A stretch of 64,000 bases of DNA, from assembly GCA_030431055.1 (NCBI GenBank), contig JAUIJA010000002.1:237742-301741 (forward strand). The letters run 5' to 3'. The position numbers and the translations under genes were made by a program. The notes under the pieces were generated by a model, which had not been told where the DNA came from, did not search any database, and was given only the letters and a program-made list of their open reading frames with translations. Shown here piece after piece: positions 30,051 through 41,001 of the stretch (its first letter is position 1; every line of letters starts with the position of its first letter). This DNA is from Bacteroidia bacterium. Its GTDB lineage: Bacteria > Bacteroidota > Bacteroidia > Flavobacteriales > Flavobacteriaceae.

Positions 30051-31226
30051 ATGAATTTTTTTTCGTCAGAATTCCGATTGGGAATTTTAGGTGGCGGTCA
30101 GTTGGGAAAAATGCTACTAACCGAAACCCAAAAACTCGATATTCAAACCTTAGTTTTAGATCCAAGTGAAGAAGCTCCGGCTAGAGTTGGTTGCAACGGA
30201 TTTTACAAAGGTAGCTTACTAGATTATGACACCGTTTATCAATTTGGTAAAATGGTTCATGTATTAACAATCGAAATTGAAAACGTAAATCTTGACGCTT
30301 TAGATAAACTTGAAGAAGAAGGATTACCTATTTTTCCTTCACCAAAAACGCTACGTTTAATTCAAAATAAAGGAAAACAAAAAGATTTTTTAGTAAAAAA
30401 CAATATTCCAACTTCAAAACATTTACGTTTTGTTGGGCTTGATGAATTACGCGAAAACTTAGCAAATGATACGCTTGACTTTCCGTTTGTTTGGAAAGCA
30501 GCTCAAGGTGGTTATGATGGAAATGGCGTAAAAATTTGTAAGTCTTCAATGGATTTAATGGAATTACCAGATATTGAATGTATAGCCGAAGATTTAATTC
30601 CGTTTAAAAATGAATTAGCAGTTATTGTTGCCAGAAGCGCAAACGGTCAAGTTACTACTTATCCTGTTGTAGAAATGGAATTTCACCCAGAGGCTAATCA
30701 AGTAGAATATGTTATTTGTCCGGCTCGAATTGATGAAGAAATAGCGCAAAAAGCACAAGAAATAGCTTTACAAACATCGGAAGCTTTTAATCACGTAGGT
30801 TTATTAGCTGTTGAAATGTTTCAAACTATGAATGATGAAGTTTTAGTAAATGAAGTTGCACCAAGACCTCACAACTCTGGACATTATAGTATTGAAGCAA
30901 GTTATACATCTCAATTTGAAAATCACATTAGAGCAGTTCTAGGTTTTCCTTTAGGAAACACAAGCAGTAAAGTTGCCGGGATAATGGTAAATTTGGTTGG
31001 TGAAGAAGGTTTTACTGGACCTGTTTACTATCAAAATATTGATAAAGTAATGGCTATACCAGGAGTTACGCCTTATATTTATGGAAAAAAAGAAACTAGA
31101 CCTTTCCGTAAAATGGGACACGTTACGATTGTAAACCCAGATATGGAAGAAGCTCGCAAAATAGCTGAAGAAGTAAAGAATAGTATTAAGGTAATAGGTT
31201 TACCTCCTAGACCACAACAAACATAA
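30051..31226 (+). CDS. purK: 5-(carboxyamino)imidazole ribonucleotide synthase
   Basis: LGILGGGQLGKMLLTETQKLDIQTLVLD; NEVAPRPHNSGHYSIEA. Confidence 0.97.
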   Translation: MNFFSSEFRLGILGGGQLGKMLLTETQKLDIQTLVLDPSEEAPARVGCNGFYKGSLLDYDTVYQFGKMVHVLTIEIENVNLDALDKLEEEGLPIFPSPKTLRLIQNKGKQKDFLVKNNIPTSKHLRFVGLDELRENLANDTLDFPFVWKAAQGGYDGNGVKICKSSMDLMELPDIECIAEDLIPFKNELAVIVARSANGQVTTYPVVEMEFHPEANQVEYVICPARIDEEIAQKAQEIALQTSEAFNHVGLLAVEMFQTMNDEVLVNEVAPRPHNSGHYSIEASYTSQFENHIRAVLGFPLGNTSSKVAGIMVNLVGEEGFTGPVYYQNIDKVMAIPGVTPYIYGKKETRPFRKMGHVTIVNPDMEEARKIAEEVKNSIKVIGLPPRPQQT

Positions 31227-31242
31227 ACAACAACAATAAAAC

Positions 31243-31731
31243 ATGAGTAAAGTAGCAATAGTAATGGGAAGCATTTCGGATATGCCGGTTATGCAAGATG
31301 CCATCGAAATATTAAAAGGATTCGATATCGAAATAGAAGTTGATATAGTTTCCGCACATAGAACACCAGAAAAATTAGTAGATTTTAGCTCGAATGCACA
31401 CAACAGAGGAATTTCTGTAATTATTGCTGGTGCTGGTGGCGCTGCGCATTTACCAGGAATGGTGGCTTCTATGAGTCCGTTACCAGTAATTGGAGTTCCT
31501 GTAAAATCGAGCAACTCAATCGATGGTTGGGATTCGGTTTTATCTATTTTACAAATGCCAGGTGGCGTTCCTGTAGCAACGGTTGCTTTAAACGGAGCCA
31601 AAAACGCTGGAATTTTAGCGGCACAAATCATTGGTTCAAACGACAAATGCGTTTTAGATAAAATTGTTGCTTACAAAGAAGGCTTAAAACAAACGGTTTT
31701 AAAAGCTGCTGAAGATTTAAAGAAAGGATAA
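31243..31731 (+). CDS. purE: 5-(carboxyamino)imidazole ribonucleotide mutase
   Basis: VAIVMGSISDMPVMQDA; SAHRTPEKLVDF; GAGGAAHLPGMVAS. Confidence 0.97.
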   Translation: MSKVAIVMGSISDMPVMQDAIEILKGFDIEIEVDIVSAHRTPEKLVDFSSNAHNRGISVIIAGAGGAAHLPGMVASMSPLPVIGVPVKSSNSIDGWDSVLSILQMPGGVPVATVALNGAKNAGILAAQIIGSNDKCVLDKIVAYKEGLKQTVLKAAEDLKKG

Positions 31732-31885
31732 AAAACAGAAAACCCCAACAAAAGTCGGGGTAATTCTGCTCACTATTAAGTGACAACTATAAAAAAAATT
31801 CTACTCTTTCGGGACAAAAAGGAATGATTATCACATCATTTCATCGGCAAAATTATACACTTTATCGATACAAACAAGTTTTTTT

Positions 31886-33907
31886 ATGAAATTTTTAGAA
31901 AATTTTAACACAAAATATCATTCAGCACCTTTTTCTGAGATAAAATTAGAGGATTATGCTCCTGCTTTTAAAAAATGTATTGCAAAAGCAAAAGAGGAAA
32001 TTAATGCTATAGTTGAAGACAAAAACGAACCAACATTTGAAAATACCATTGAAGCTTTAGAGTTCGCTGGACATCATTTAGATCGGTTATCAAGTATCTT
32101 TTTCAACTTGAATTCGGCAGAAACTTGCGAAGAAATGCAAAAAATCGCACAAGAAGTTTCACCTTGGCTAACAGAATACGGAAACGATATTGCTTTAAAT
32201 GAAGAGTTATTCAAAAAAGTAAAGGCCGTTTACGATAAAAAAAGTTCTTTAAGCTTAACAATCGAACAACAAACACTTTTAGATAAAAAATATAAAGGTT
32301 TTGTTAGAAATGGCGCATTGTTAAACGAAGACGAAAAGAAAAAACTTCGAGAAATCGATACACAATTAGCCAAATTAAAACTAACATTTGGCGAAAATGT
32401 GTTGGCAGAAACCAATAATTATCAATTGCACATTACAAACGAAGCTGATTTAAAAGGTTTACCTGATGGCGCAAAAGAAGCTGCAGCTAATTTAGCCGAA
32501 AGTAAAAATTTAGAAGGTTGGATTTTTACTTTAGATTATCCAAGTTATTTGCCTTTTATAATGTATATAGAAAATCGTGAATTGCGAAAAGAAATCGCTA
32601 TTGCTTCTGGAAAAAAAGGTTTTCAAAATAATAAATTCGACAACCAGCAAAACGTAAAGGATATTGTTCGTTTACGACACGATCGTGCTAATTTATTAGG
32701 CTATCAATCTCATGCCGATTTTGTTTTGGAAGAACGAATGGCGAAAAGTCCAGAAAAGGTAAAATCCTTTTTAAATGATTTATTAGAGAAAGCAAAACCA
32801 GCTGCCGAAAGAGAGTTTGAAGAATTAACAGCTTTTGCCAAAGAACTAGACGGAATTGATCATTTAGAAAAATGGGATAGTTCTTATTATTCAGAAAAAT
32901 TGAAGCAAAAGAAATTCAATTTGGATGATGAAAAGCTAAAACCATATTTCAAATTAGAGAATGTACTAAACGGAGCATTTACTATTGCTGAAAAATTATA
33001 CGGAATTACTTTTAAAGAAGTTTTTGATATCGATAAATATCACGAAGATGTAAAAACCTATGAAGTTTTAGATTTTGAAGGCAATTTTGTATCACTTTTC
33101 TATGCCGATTTCTTTCCGAGAAAAGGAAAACGAAACGGAGCTTGGATGACATCATACAAATCGCAATACATTAAAGATGGTGAAAATGAGCGTCCGCATA
33201 TTTCTAACGTGTGTAATTTTACACCACCAACAAAAACCAAACCTTCACTCCTAACTTTTAACGAAGTTACGACTTTGTTTCACGAGTTCGGTCATGGTTT
33301 ACACGGAATGTTAGCTAATACAACCTATCCAAGTTTATCGGGAACTTCAGTGTATTGGGATTTTGTAGAATTGCCAAGTCAGGTTATGGAAAACTGGTGT
33401 TACCAACCCGAAGCTTTAGCTTTATTTGCAAAACACTACGAAACAGGTGAAATTATTCCGCAAGAGTATGTAGATAAAATTAAAGAAAGTTCAAATTTCT
33501 TAGAAGGAATAGCAACAGTACGTCAGTTGAGTTTCGGAATGCTTGATATGGCATATCACGGAAAAGCGCAAACTATTGATGACGTTAAGTCATTTGAAGA
33601 AAGTGCTTTTGAAAACACAAAATTATATCCAGATGTTGCCGAAAATTGTATGAGTACTTCGTTCTCACATATTTTCCAAGGTGGTTATTCTTCAGGTTAT
33701 TACAGCTACAAATGGGCTGAAGTTTTAGATGCCGATGCTTTTGCTTATTTCGAAGAAAAGGGAATTTTCAATAAAGAAGTAGCAACCAAGTTTAAAGAAT
33801 ACGTTCTTTCTAAAGGTGGAACCGAACATCCAATGGAATTGTATAAAAAATTCCGTGGTCACGAACCTACTCCAGATGCTTTGTTAAAACGTGCTGGATT
33901 GATTTAA
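31886..33907 (+). CDS. M3 family metallopeptidase (Dcp/oligopeptidase A-like)
   Basis: TLFHEFGHGLHGMLANTTYPSLSGTSVYWDFVELPSQ. Confidence 0.95.
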   Translation: MKFLENFNTKYHSAPFSEIKLEDYAPAFKKCIAKAKEEINAIVEDKNEPTFENTIEALEFAGHHLDRLSSIFFNLNSAETCEEMQKIAQEVSPWLTEYGNDIALNEELFKKVKAVYDKKSSLSLTIEQQTLLDKKYKGFVRNGALLNEDEKKKLREIDTQLAKLKLTFGENVLAETNNYQLHITNEADLKGLPDGAKEAAANLAESKNLEGWIFTLDYPSYLPFIMYIENRELRKEIAIASGKKGFQNNKFDNQQNVKDIVRLRHDRANLLGYQSHADFVLEERMAKSPEKVKSFLNDLLEKAKPAAEREFEELTAFAKELDGIDHLEKWDSSYYSEKLKQKKFNLDDEKLKPYFKLENVLNGAFTIAEKLYGITFKEVFDIDKYHEDVKTYEVLDFEGNFVSLFYADFFPRKGKRNGAWMTSYKSQYIKDGENERPHISNVCNFTPPTKTKPSLLTFNEVTTLFHEFGHGLHGMLANTTYPSLSGTSVYWDFVELPSQVMENWCYQPEALALFAKHYETGEIIPQEYVDKIKESSNFLEGIATVRQLSFGMLDMAYHGKAQTIDDVKSFEESAFENTKLYPDVAENCMSTSFSHIFQGGYSSGYYSYKWAEVLDADAFAYFEEKGIFNKEVATKFKEYVLSKGGTEHPMELYKKFRGHEPTPDALLKRAGLI

Positions 33908-33919
33908 AATTTTTTTTTT

Positions 33920-34012
33920 TCATTCTGAACTTGTTTAACTACGTTGAATCTTTGATTTCAGAATCGAAATCTAAACATATTATTTTAGAAGCTGAAATAA
34001 ATTCAGCTTGAC
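33920..34012. repeat. Degenerate long palindromic intergenic repeat (CATTCTGAACTTGTTT ... AAATAAATTCAGCTTGACA)
   Basis: Ends are imperfect inverted complements (about 13 of 17 positions) with internal TTTCAGAATC. Confidence 0.6.
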
Positions 34013-34023
34013 AATTATCTATA

Positions 34024-34056
34024 TAAACCGAAGTTTTAATTAGCTTCGGTTTTTAT
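34024..34056. terminator. Intrinsic terminator
   Basis: aaaccgaag ttttaatta gcttcggttttt. Confidence 0.75.
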
Positions 34057-34057
34057 T

Positions 34058-34870
34058 TTATAAAACCAACAACAATAACAACCAAAAAAAAGGAACACTT
34101 TCCACCCAAAAACTTGTATAATATTTTGAGTTTTGAGTTGTTGCAAAAAAAGTAAAAACACCTATACAAAAAGCAACTAAACCAACAATTATAAAATCTT
34201 TATTTATAAAATTTGGTTTAAAAAACTCCAATAAAACAAAAAGAACCAACAATAAATAGGTAAGCTTTTTTGTTGTTTTCACACCAATTTTCTGCGGAAT
34301 AGTTTGCAAATAGTGTTCGTCATTTTTTAAATCGATAATTTCAAAAATTAGCATCAAAACAAAAACCAAAATAAAACGTTGTAGACTTTTTAAAACAACC
34401 CATAAATCAATCTCTAATTTCGAATTAATTACTGGCAAAAGAACAGTAACTAAAACCCAAGCGATGGCTACCAAATAAATCTTTATTCCAGACCAATTAC
34501 GCATATTCGGTTTGTTCGGAATAAAAGGTAAAGTATATAAAATTGTAAGTATTAAACTAACAAACCCTACTGCTTTTGTTATCGTTTGCAATTGAAAAAA
34601 GTAATACACCGAAGCTAAAGCAGCCAAAAAACTCAATCCTATTATAGCTTTAAAATTCGGAGTTAGCTTCACTTTTTTAACCCTTGCGAGTTCATCATAT
34701 TTTATAAAGTTGTACCCCACAATTGTTCCGTAGAAACCAAAATAAGCCACAGCTTCATCATAAGGCAAATCCAATTCGTGAAATGTAATCCGGATAAGTG
34801 AATAAATCGCAAGCGCAACATGAATACTGCTTTCTATATAAAAATCAAAAATTGGTTTTAAAACCTTCAT
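34058..34870 (-). CDS. UbiA-prenyltransferase-like membrane protein
   Basis: Multi-pass; FGFYGTIVGYNFIKYDEL and IFEIIDLKNDEHYLQTIPQKIGVKTTKKLTYLLL. Confidence 0.7.
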   Translation of the reverse strand: MKVLKPIFDFYIESSIHVALAIYSLIRITFHELDLPYDEAVAYFGFYGTIVGYNFIKYDELARVKKVKLTPNFKAIIGLSFLAALASVYYFFQLQTITKAVGFVSLILTILYTLPFIPNKPNMRNWSGIKIYLVAIAWVLVTVLLPVINSKLEIDLWVVLKSLQRFILVFVLMLIFEIIDLKNDEHYLQTIPQKIGVKTTKKLTYLLLVLFVLLEFFKPNFINKDFIIVGLVAFCIGVFTFFATTQNSKYYTSFWVESVPFFWLLLLLVL

Positions 34871-35022
34871 AAAACAAATTTAAACATTGTTCAAATAACA
34901 ATTTTGTTTTGTTTAAAAAATAACAAAAAATGAAATTTTAAAAAGTGTTTATTACAATATTAATAATTACTTTTGTTCATCAATAAACAACACCCTTTTT
35001 ACAAGAAATATTTTATTCAAAA

Positions 35023-37869
35023 ATGAGAACAGATGCATTCGCTTTGAGACACTTAGGTCCACGTGAAGAAGATTTAAGTCAAATGCTAAAAACTATCGAA
35101 GTTGAGAGTTTAGATCAATTAATATATGAAACCGTTCCTGATGACATTCTACTTAAAGAGTCATTAGATTTAGAACCTGCAATGACAGAATATGAATATG
35201 CTGCTCATGTTCGCGATTTAGGAAGAAATAATAAGGTTTTTAAATCATACATCGGTTTAGGTTATCATCCTACAATTGTTCCTGCGGTTATACAACGAAA
35301 TATTTTTGAAAATCCAGGTTGGTATACAGCTTATACACCTTATCAAGCTGAAATTGCTCAAGGACGTTTAGAAGCGCTATTAAATTTCCAAACAACTATT
35401 ATAGAATTAACAGGAATGGAAATTGCAAATGCTTCTCTTTTAGATGAAGGAACTGCAGCAGCAGAAGCAATGGCATTATTGTTTGACGTTCGTTCTCGTG
35501 ACAAAAAGAAAAGCAATGCTAATAAATTCTTTGTTTCTGAAGAAATTTTACCACAGACTTTATCGATTTTACAAACACGTTCAACTCCTATCGGAATTGA
35601 ATTAGTTATTGGAAATCACGAAGAGTTTGAATTCACTTTTGATTTCTTCGGAGCGTTATTACAATATCCGGGGAAATACGGACAAGTTCATGATTATTAT
35701 AGTTTCATTGCAAAGGCTAATGAAAACGAAATTAAAGTTGCTGTTGCAGCAGATATTTTATCATTGGCTAAATTAACACCTCCAGGTGAAATGGGTGCCG
35801 ATGTTGTTGTAGGAACTACACAACGTTTCGGAATTCCTATGGGATTTGGTGGTCCACACGCCGGATATTTTGCCACAAAAGAAGCGTATAAACGTTCAAT
35901 GCCGGGTCGTATTATTGGAGTTTCTCAAGATAAAAATGGAAATCGTGCTTTACGTATGGCTTTACAAACGCGTGAGCAACATATTAAACGTGAAAAAGCA
36001 ACTTCAAATATTTGTACGGCTCAAGTTTTATTAGCTGTTATGGCTGGAATGTATGCTGTATATCACGGGCCAAAAGGTTTACGGTATATCGCTAACAAAA
36101 CGCACTCCTTAGCTGTTACTGCAACCGATGCTTTAAATAAATTAGAAGTTTATCAAACCAATACTGCTTTTTTCGATACAATTGTCGTAAAAGCCGATGC
36201 AATTCGCGTTCGCCCAGTTGCCGAAAGTAAAGAAGTAAACTTCTTCTATATAGATAATGAAACAATTTCAATTTCGTTTAACGAAACAAATTCGATACAA
36301 GATATTAATGTAATTATTGAAATTTTTGCTGAAGCTTTAGGAAAAGAAGCTTTTAAAGTTTCTGAATTAATTACTAGTCAAAATGAAATTCCGTCGCAAT
36401 TAGAAAGACAATCTGACTTTTTAGAACACGAAGTATTCAATAATCATCATTCTGAAAGTCAGTTAATGCGTTACATAAAGAAATTAGAGCGTAAAGATTT
36501 ATCTTTAAATCACTCCATGATTTCTTTAGGTTCTTGTACAATGAAGTTGAACGCAGCAGCCGAAATGTTACCGTTAAGTATGCCGTTGTGGAATAACATT
36601 CATCCATTTGCACCACAAGACCAAACTATTGGTTACCAAATGATGTTGAATAAATTAGAACATCAATTAAATGTAATTACTGGTTTTCAAGGAACAACTT
36701 TACAACCAAATTCTGGTGCACAAGGAGAATACGCCGGTTTAATGGCAATTCGTGCTTATCACCTTTCTCGTGGAGATAACAATAGAACAGTTTGTCTAAT
36801 TCCATCATCAGCACACGGAACAAATCCAGCTTCTGCAGCTATGGCTGGAATGGATATTATTGTTACCAAAACAACTCCAGAAGGAAACATCGACGTTGAA
36901 GATTTAAGAGAAAAAGCCGAAGCAAATAAAGAACGTTTATCTTGTTTAATGGTTACGTATCCTTCAACTCATGGAGTTTATGAAAGTGCTATTAGAGAAA
37001 TCACAAAAATCATTCACGATAATGGTGGTTTAGTTTATATGGATGGAGCTAATATGAATGCTCAAGTAGGATTAACAAATCCAGCTACAATTGGTGCAGA
37101 TGTTTGTCACTTAAATTTACACAAAACTTTTGCTATTCCTCACGGTGGCGGCGGACCTGGCGTTGGACCAATTTGTGTTAACGATAAATTAGTTCCGTTT
37201 TTGCCTTCAAATCCATTAGTTGAAGTTGGTGGCGAACAAGCAATTAGTGCTATTTCATCTGCTCCTTACGGTTCAGCTTTAGTTTGTTTAATTTCTTACG
37301 GATACATCTGCATGTTAGGTCCAGAAGGATTAGAAGAATCTACGAAATATGCGATTTTAAATGCGAATTATACGAAAGCGCGTCTTCAAGAACATTATCC
37401 AGTTTTATATTCTGGAGAAAAAGGAAGAGCCGCTCACGAAATGATTTTAGATTGTAGAGCATTTAAAGAAAAAGGCATTGAAGTAACTGATATTGCGAAG
37501 CGATTAATGGATTATGGTTTTCACGCGCCAACAGTTTCTTTCCCTGTTGCTGGAACATTAATGGTTGAACCAACAGAAAGTGAAGATTTAGCTGAATTAG
37601 ATCGTTTTTGTGATGCGATGATTTCAATTCGTAAAGAAATTGAAGCTGCTTCGAAAGATGATGCTAACAACCTATTGAAAAATGCACCTCATACATTAGC
37701 TATGTTAACTGCTGATACTTGGGATTTACCATATTCTCGTGAAGCTGCTGCATATCCATTAGAATACATTGCAGATAATAAATTTTGGCCAAGTGTTCGT
37801 CGTGTTGACGATGCTTTTGGCGACAGAAACTTAGTCTGTTCTTGCGCTCCTATAGAAGCGTATATGTAG
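35023..37869 (+). CDS. gcvP: Glycine dehydrogenase (decarboxylating), P-protein
   Basis: FALRHLGPREEDLSQML; LNLHKTFAIPHGGGGPGVGPI. Confidence 0.98.
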   Translation: MRTDAFALRHLGPREEDLSQMLKTIEVESLDQLIYETVPDDILLKESLDLEPAMTEYEYAAHVRDLGRNNKVFKSYIGLGYHPTIVPAVIQRNIFENPGWYTAYTPYQAEIAQGRLEALLNFQTTIIELTGMEIANASLLDEGTAAAEAMALLFDVRSRDKKKSNANKFFVSEEILPQTLSILQTRSTPIGIELVIGNHEEFEFTFDFFGALLQYPGKYGQVHDYYSFIAKANENEIKVAVAADILSLAKLTPPGEMGADVVVGTTQRFGIPMGFGGPHAGYFATKEAYKRSMPGRIIGVSQDKNGNRALRMALQTREQHIKREKATSNICTAQVLLAVMAGMYAVYHGPKGLRYIANKTHSLAVTATDALNKLEVYQTNTAFFDTIVVKADAIRVRPVAESKEVNFFYIDNETISISFNETNSIQDINVIIEIFAEALGKEAFKVSELITSQNEIPSQLERQSDFLEHEVFNNHHSESQLMRYIKKLERKDLSLNHSMISLGSCTMKLNAAAEMLPLSMPLWNNIHPFAPQDQTIGYQMMLNKLEHQLNVITGFQGTTLQPNSGAQGEYAGLMAIRAYHLSRGDNNRTVCLIPSSAHGTNPASAAMAGMDIIVTKTTPEGNIDVEDLREKAEANKERLSCLMVTYPSTHGVYESAIREITKIIHDNGGLVYMDGANMNAQVGLTNPATIGADVCHLNLHKTFAIPHGGGGPGVGPICVNDKLVPFLPSNPLVEVGGEQAISAISSAPYGSALVCLISYGYICMLGPEGLEESTKYAILNANYTKARLQEHYPVLYSGEKGRAAHEMILDCRAFKEKGIEVTDIAKRLMDYGFHAPTVSFPVAGTLMVEPTESEDLAELDRFCDAMISIRKEIEAASKDDANNLLKNAPHTLAMLTADTWDLPYSREAAAYPLEYIADNKFWPSVRRVDDAFGDRNLVCSCAPIEAYM

Positions 37870-37899
37870 TATTAAGATGCGAGTACTAAGTATTAAGAT

Positions 37900-37936
37900 A
37901 AAGGTTTCAAATTTTTATAATTTGGAACCTTTTTTA
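37900..37936. terminator. Intrinsic terminator after gcvP
   Basis: aaaggtttcaaatttttataatttggaaccttttttt. Confidence 0.7.
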
Positions 37937-37977
37937 CTATTACCTATTACCCATAACCTAAAACCTATCACCAAAAA

Positions 37978-38352
37978 ATGAAAGACATTCAAACAAGAGA
38001 AGATATTATTTTAATCATGCGAAAGTTTTATGACAAACTCTTAACCGATGATTCTATTTCTCATTTTTTCACTAAGACAACGGATGTTTCTAATCATTTA
38101 GAAGAACATTTTGAAATATTAGCAGATTTTTGGGAACAAGCGCTTTTTTTCAAAGGCGGTTATAAAAATAACATGTTTCAGAAACATTTAGATGTTCACA
38201 AAAAATCTCCTTTTCAACAAGAGCATTACCAAACTTGGCTAAAACATCTTCATACAACTATTGATGAATCTTTTGAAGGAGAAAACACAGAGCAGATGAA
38301 AACACAATCATTAAGTATCGCTACTGTTTTACAAATAAAGTTTTCACAGTAG
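37978..38352 (+). CDS. Group III truncated hemoglobin-like protein
   Basis: IMRKFYDKLLTDDSISHFF...FADFW-like region, HLDVHKKSPFQQEHYQTWLKHLHTTIDESFEG. Confidence 0.88.
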   Translation: MKDIQTREDIILIMRKFYDKLLTDDSISHFFTKTTDVSNHLEEHFEILADFWEQALFFKGGYKNNMFQKHLDVHKKSPFQQEHYQTWLKHLHTTIDESFEGENTEQMKTQSLSIATVLQIKFSQ

Positions 38353-38485
38353 AAGTTAGTTTTTATTATAGAATAAGTAATAAAAACCTCTTTCTTTGAA
38401 CATTCCTTATTTTTATTAAAATAATTCATTTTCAAACACTTCCTGTTATCTATATTCATTAACTTCGTTTAGAAACCTACTGATA

Positions 38486-39544
38486 ATGAATATAAAAATA
38501 ACTGGAACCGGAAGTTATATCCCAACAGAAATTGTAACTAATTCAGATTTTTCAGAACATCTTTTTTTAAATGAAGACGGAAGTAATTTTAAATCTTCAA
38601 ATGATATTATTACCGAAAAGTTTGTTGAAATAACAGGTATTCAAGAACGTCGATATGCTTCTGATAATTTAGTAAATTCTGATTTAGGTTTTATTGCTGC
38701 TCAAAAAGCCATAGAAGATGCTAAAATTGATCCTGAAACATTAGACTATATCATCTTTGCCCATAATTATGGCGACATAAAAGCTAACACAATTCAATCT
38801 GATACTGTTCCAAGTTTAGCAACTCGTGTTAAGTATTTACTTCAAATTAAAAACCCAAAATGTGTTGCTTATGACGTGCTTTTTGGTTGTCCAGGTTGGA
38901 TTGAAGGTGTTATTCAAGCACAAGCTTACATAAAAGCTGGCATGGCAAAACGTTGTTTAGTTATTGGTTCCGAAACTTTATCGCGAGTAGTTGATAAACA
39001 CGATCGTGATAGTATGATTTATTCTGATGGTGCTGGCGCTGCAGTTATTGAAGCAACTGAAGAAAATGGTGGAATTATAGCTAACGAATCAGCTACTTTT
39101 TCATTTGACGAAGCCAAGTATTTATATTTTGGAAATTCCTTCAACAAAGATGAAGATGAAAACGTGCGTTACATTAAAATGTATGGACGAAAAATTTATG
39201 AATTCGCACTAAATAATGTACCAAATGCTATTGCTTCTTGTTTAGATAAAAGTGGATTTAAAATTGATGATGTAAAGAAAATACTAATTCATCAAGCTAA
39301 TGAAAAAATGGACGAAGCTATTATTAATAGATTCTACAGAATTTATAAAAAAGAAGTACCGAAAGACATTATGCCAATGAGTATATATAAGCTTGGTAAT
39401 TCTAGCGTGGCTACTGTTCCAACACTTTTTGATTTAATTTTAAAAGGTGAAATAGAAAATCAATCGATTATAAAGGGCGATGTTATCATTTTTGCCTCAG
39501 TTGGCGCTGGAATGAATATTAATGCAATTGTTTACCAAGTTTAA
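38486..39544 (+). CDS. 3-oxoacyl-ACP synthase III family protein
   Basis: ITGTGSYIPTEIVTNSDF; VLFGCPGWIEGV; ILIHQANEKMDEA; ASVGAGMNINAIVYQV. Confidence 0.92.
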   Translation: MNIKITGTGSYIPTEIVTNSDFSEHLFLNEDGSNFKSSNDIITEKFVEITGIQERRYASDNLVNSDLGFIAAQKAIEDAKIDPETLDYIIFAHNYGDIKANTIQSDTVPSLATRVKYLLQIKNPKCVAYDVLFGCPGWIEGVIQAQAYIKAGMAKRCLVIGSETLSRVVDKHDRDSMIYSDGAGAAVIEATEENGGIIANESATFSFDEAKYLYFGNSFNKDEDENVRYIKMYGRKIYEFALNNVPNAIASCLDKSGFKIDDVKKILIHQANEKMDEAIINRFYRIYKKEVPKDIMPMSIYKLGNSSVATVPTLFDLILKGEIENQSIIKGDVIIFASVGAGMNINAIVYQV

Positions 39545-41001
39545 TCTTTCTTCCTAATTTTTTCCATCCAGAAATTGAGTAACGGTAATAATTTTAATTG
39601 TTTAACAAGTAAAACTGAACTTACAATTAGCAATCCTATTTTTACAATTACATCTAACCATAAATTAGAAAATGATGGTGTGTTATAAACTACAATCACC
39701 AAAAAAAGCATTACCAAAGAGAGTTTTAAATAGCTTACATCGAAAGGCAACATTTTGAACTTTTTATAAATAAAAATCAATTTCGAAATATTAAAAAGCG
39801 ACATTGAAATTAAAGATGCAATAGCAACTCCAGAAATTCCAAAATTAGTTTGCGTTAAGAAATAGTAATTCAAAACGATATTAACTACAACAAGCGATAA
39901 AACTGCTATAATATTAAAACGATAATATTGCGAATAGGATATAATTTCAGAATTAAATCCGGTTGCCATATTAAATAGCACATTAGCGCCCAAAATGTAA
40001 ATCACAGGAACTGAAGCCGCCAGTTTATCGGCCGTAGGCAACAAACTAAAAAACGACTCTACTCCAACGATTATACAACCCAAAACTAAAGCACCAATAA
40101 AGAACAACATTTTAGAAGTCTCCACGTATTTCATTTTTAAAACATCAAATTCTCGGTTTTTAATCCAAGCTGAAACTTGTGGTGCATAAACAGTAAACAA
40201 ACCTGTTGCAGGAATTGCTAATGCCGAAGCTAAATTTACCGCAATACGATAGGCTCCATTATCGTCAAACTCGAGAAATAATGGAATCATAAAACCATCT
40301 ATTCGAAAAGCTAAAAACGAACCGAAGCTTCCTAAAAATGAATAAAAACTATAATTATAATATTCTTTTTTAGAAATCGACTGAAACAAACTTTGAAATT
40401 GCCAATTTCCTTTTATTGGAAAATATCGAAATAAATATAGTGCAATTAAAATGAGTAATAAAAAGTAAAATCCTATAAAAAATATAATTCCTTTACTTTC
40501 TGTAAAAACCTGTGCTAAAACCAAAAGAAAAACAATTGGCAAAGCTATTTTAGGAATAATCTTTTCGTAGAATGTTGGAACAGCTATTTTTTGAATATTA
40601 GCCGACTGCCTTTTAAACAACTCAATTAAAGCTAACGCTAGTGCTAATGGAAATGCAAAAAACAAATAATTGAAATTTTCCCATTCTATTGCAAATTGAC
40701 CAATTAGCAGAATTATTAAAACAACAATTGCGATACTTAAAATCGTTACAATTCCGTATTTAAAAAGTTTTGTTTTATTTTCTTCAGAAAGCTTTGGATA
40801 AAAATGAATTAATGCTTGTGCTCCTCCAAAAACGAAAATCGGAAATAACATTTGCGCAATACTATCAACAAAACCAACTTTTCCTAAGAAATCTTTATCA
40901 TTAGGATATATAAAAACAGTTGACAAAACACCAATCGCAATTCCTAAATAATTAATTGCAGTGAACCAAAATGCTTGTTTTTGTGATTGCGTATCTTGCA
41001 T
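39541..41001 (-). CDS. Polysaccharide biosynthesis flippase-like membrane protein
   Basis: 486 aa, about 12-14 TM, FGGAQALIHFYPKLSEENKTKLF typical of flavobacterial Wzx-like proteins. Confidence 0.85.
   Translation of the reverse strand: MQDTQSQKQAFWFTAINYLGIAIGVLSTVFIYPNDKDFLGKVGFVDSIAQMLFPIFVFGGAQALIHFYPKLSEENKTKLFKYGIVTILSIAIVVLIILLIGQFAIEWENFNYLFFAFPLALALALIELFKRQSANIQKIAVPTFYEKIIPKIALPIVFLLVLAQVFTESKGIIFFIGFYFLLLILIALYLFRYFPIKGNWQFQSLFQSISKKEYYNYSFYSFLGSFGSFLAFRIDGFMIPLFLEFDDNGAYRIAVNLASALAIPATGLFTVYAPQVSAWIKNREFDVLKMKYVETSKMLFFIGALVLGCIIVGVESFFSLLPTADKLAASVPVIYILGANVLFNMATGFNSEIISYSQYYRFNIIAVLSLVVVNIVLNYYFLTQTNFGISGVAIASLISMSLFNISKLIFIYKKFKMLPFDVSYLKLSLVMLFLVIVVYNTPSFSNLWLDVIVKIGLLIVSSVLLVKQLKLLPLLNFWMEKIRKKD

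Noticed and set aside
31741-31760. ccccaacaaaagtcgggg hairpin after purE
   Set aside because: Stem has a mismatch and no T-run follows; too weak to list as a terminator
34871-35022. Possible glycine riboswitch upstream of gcvP
   Set aside because: No recognisable aptamer pattern; AT-rich leader only
37938-37977. Repetitive ttacctattacccataacctaaaacctatcacc before the globin gene
   Set aside because: Short degenerate AT/C microrepeat without array structure; not a CRISPR or operator array
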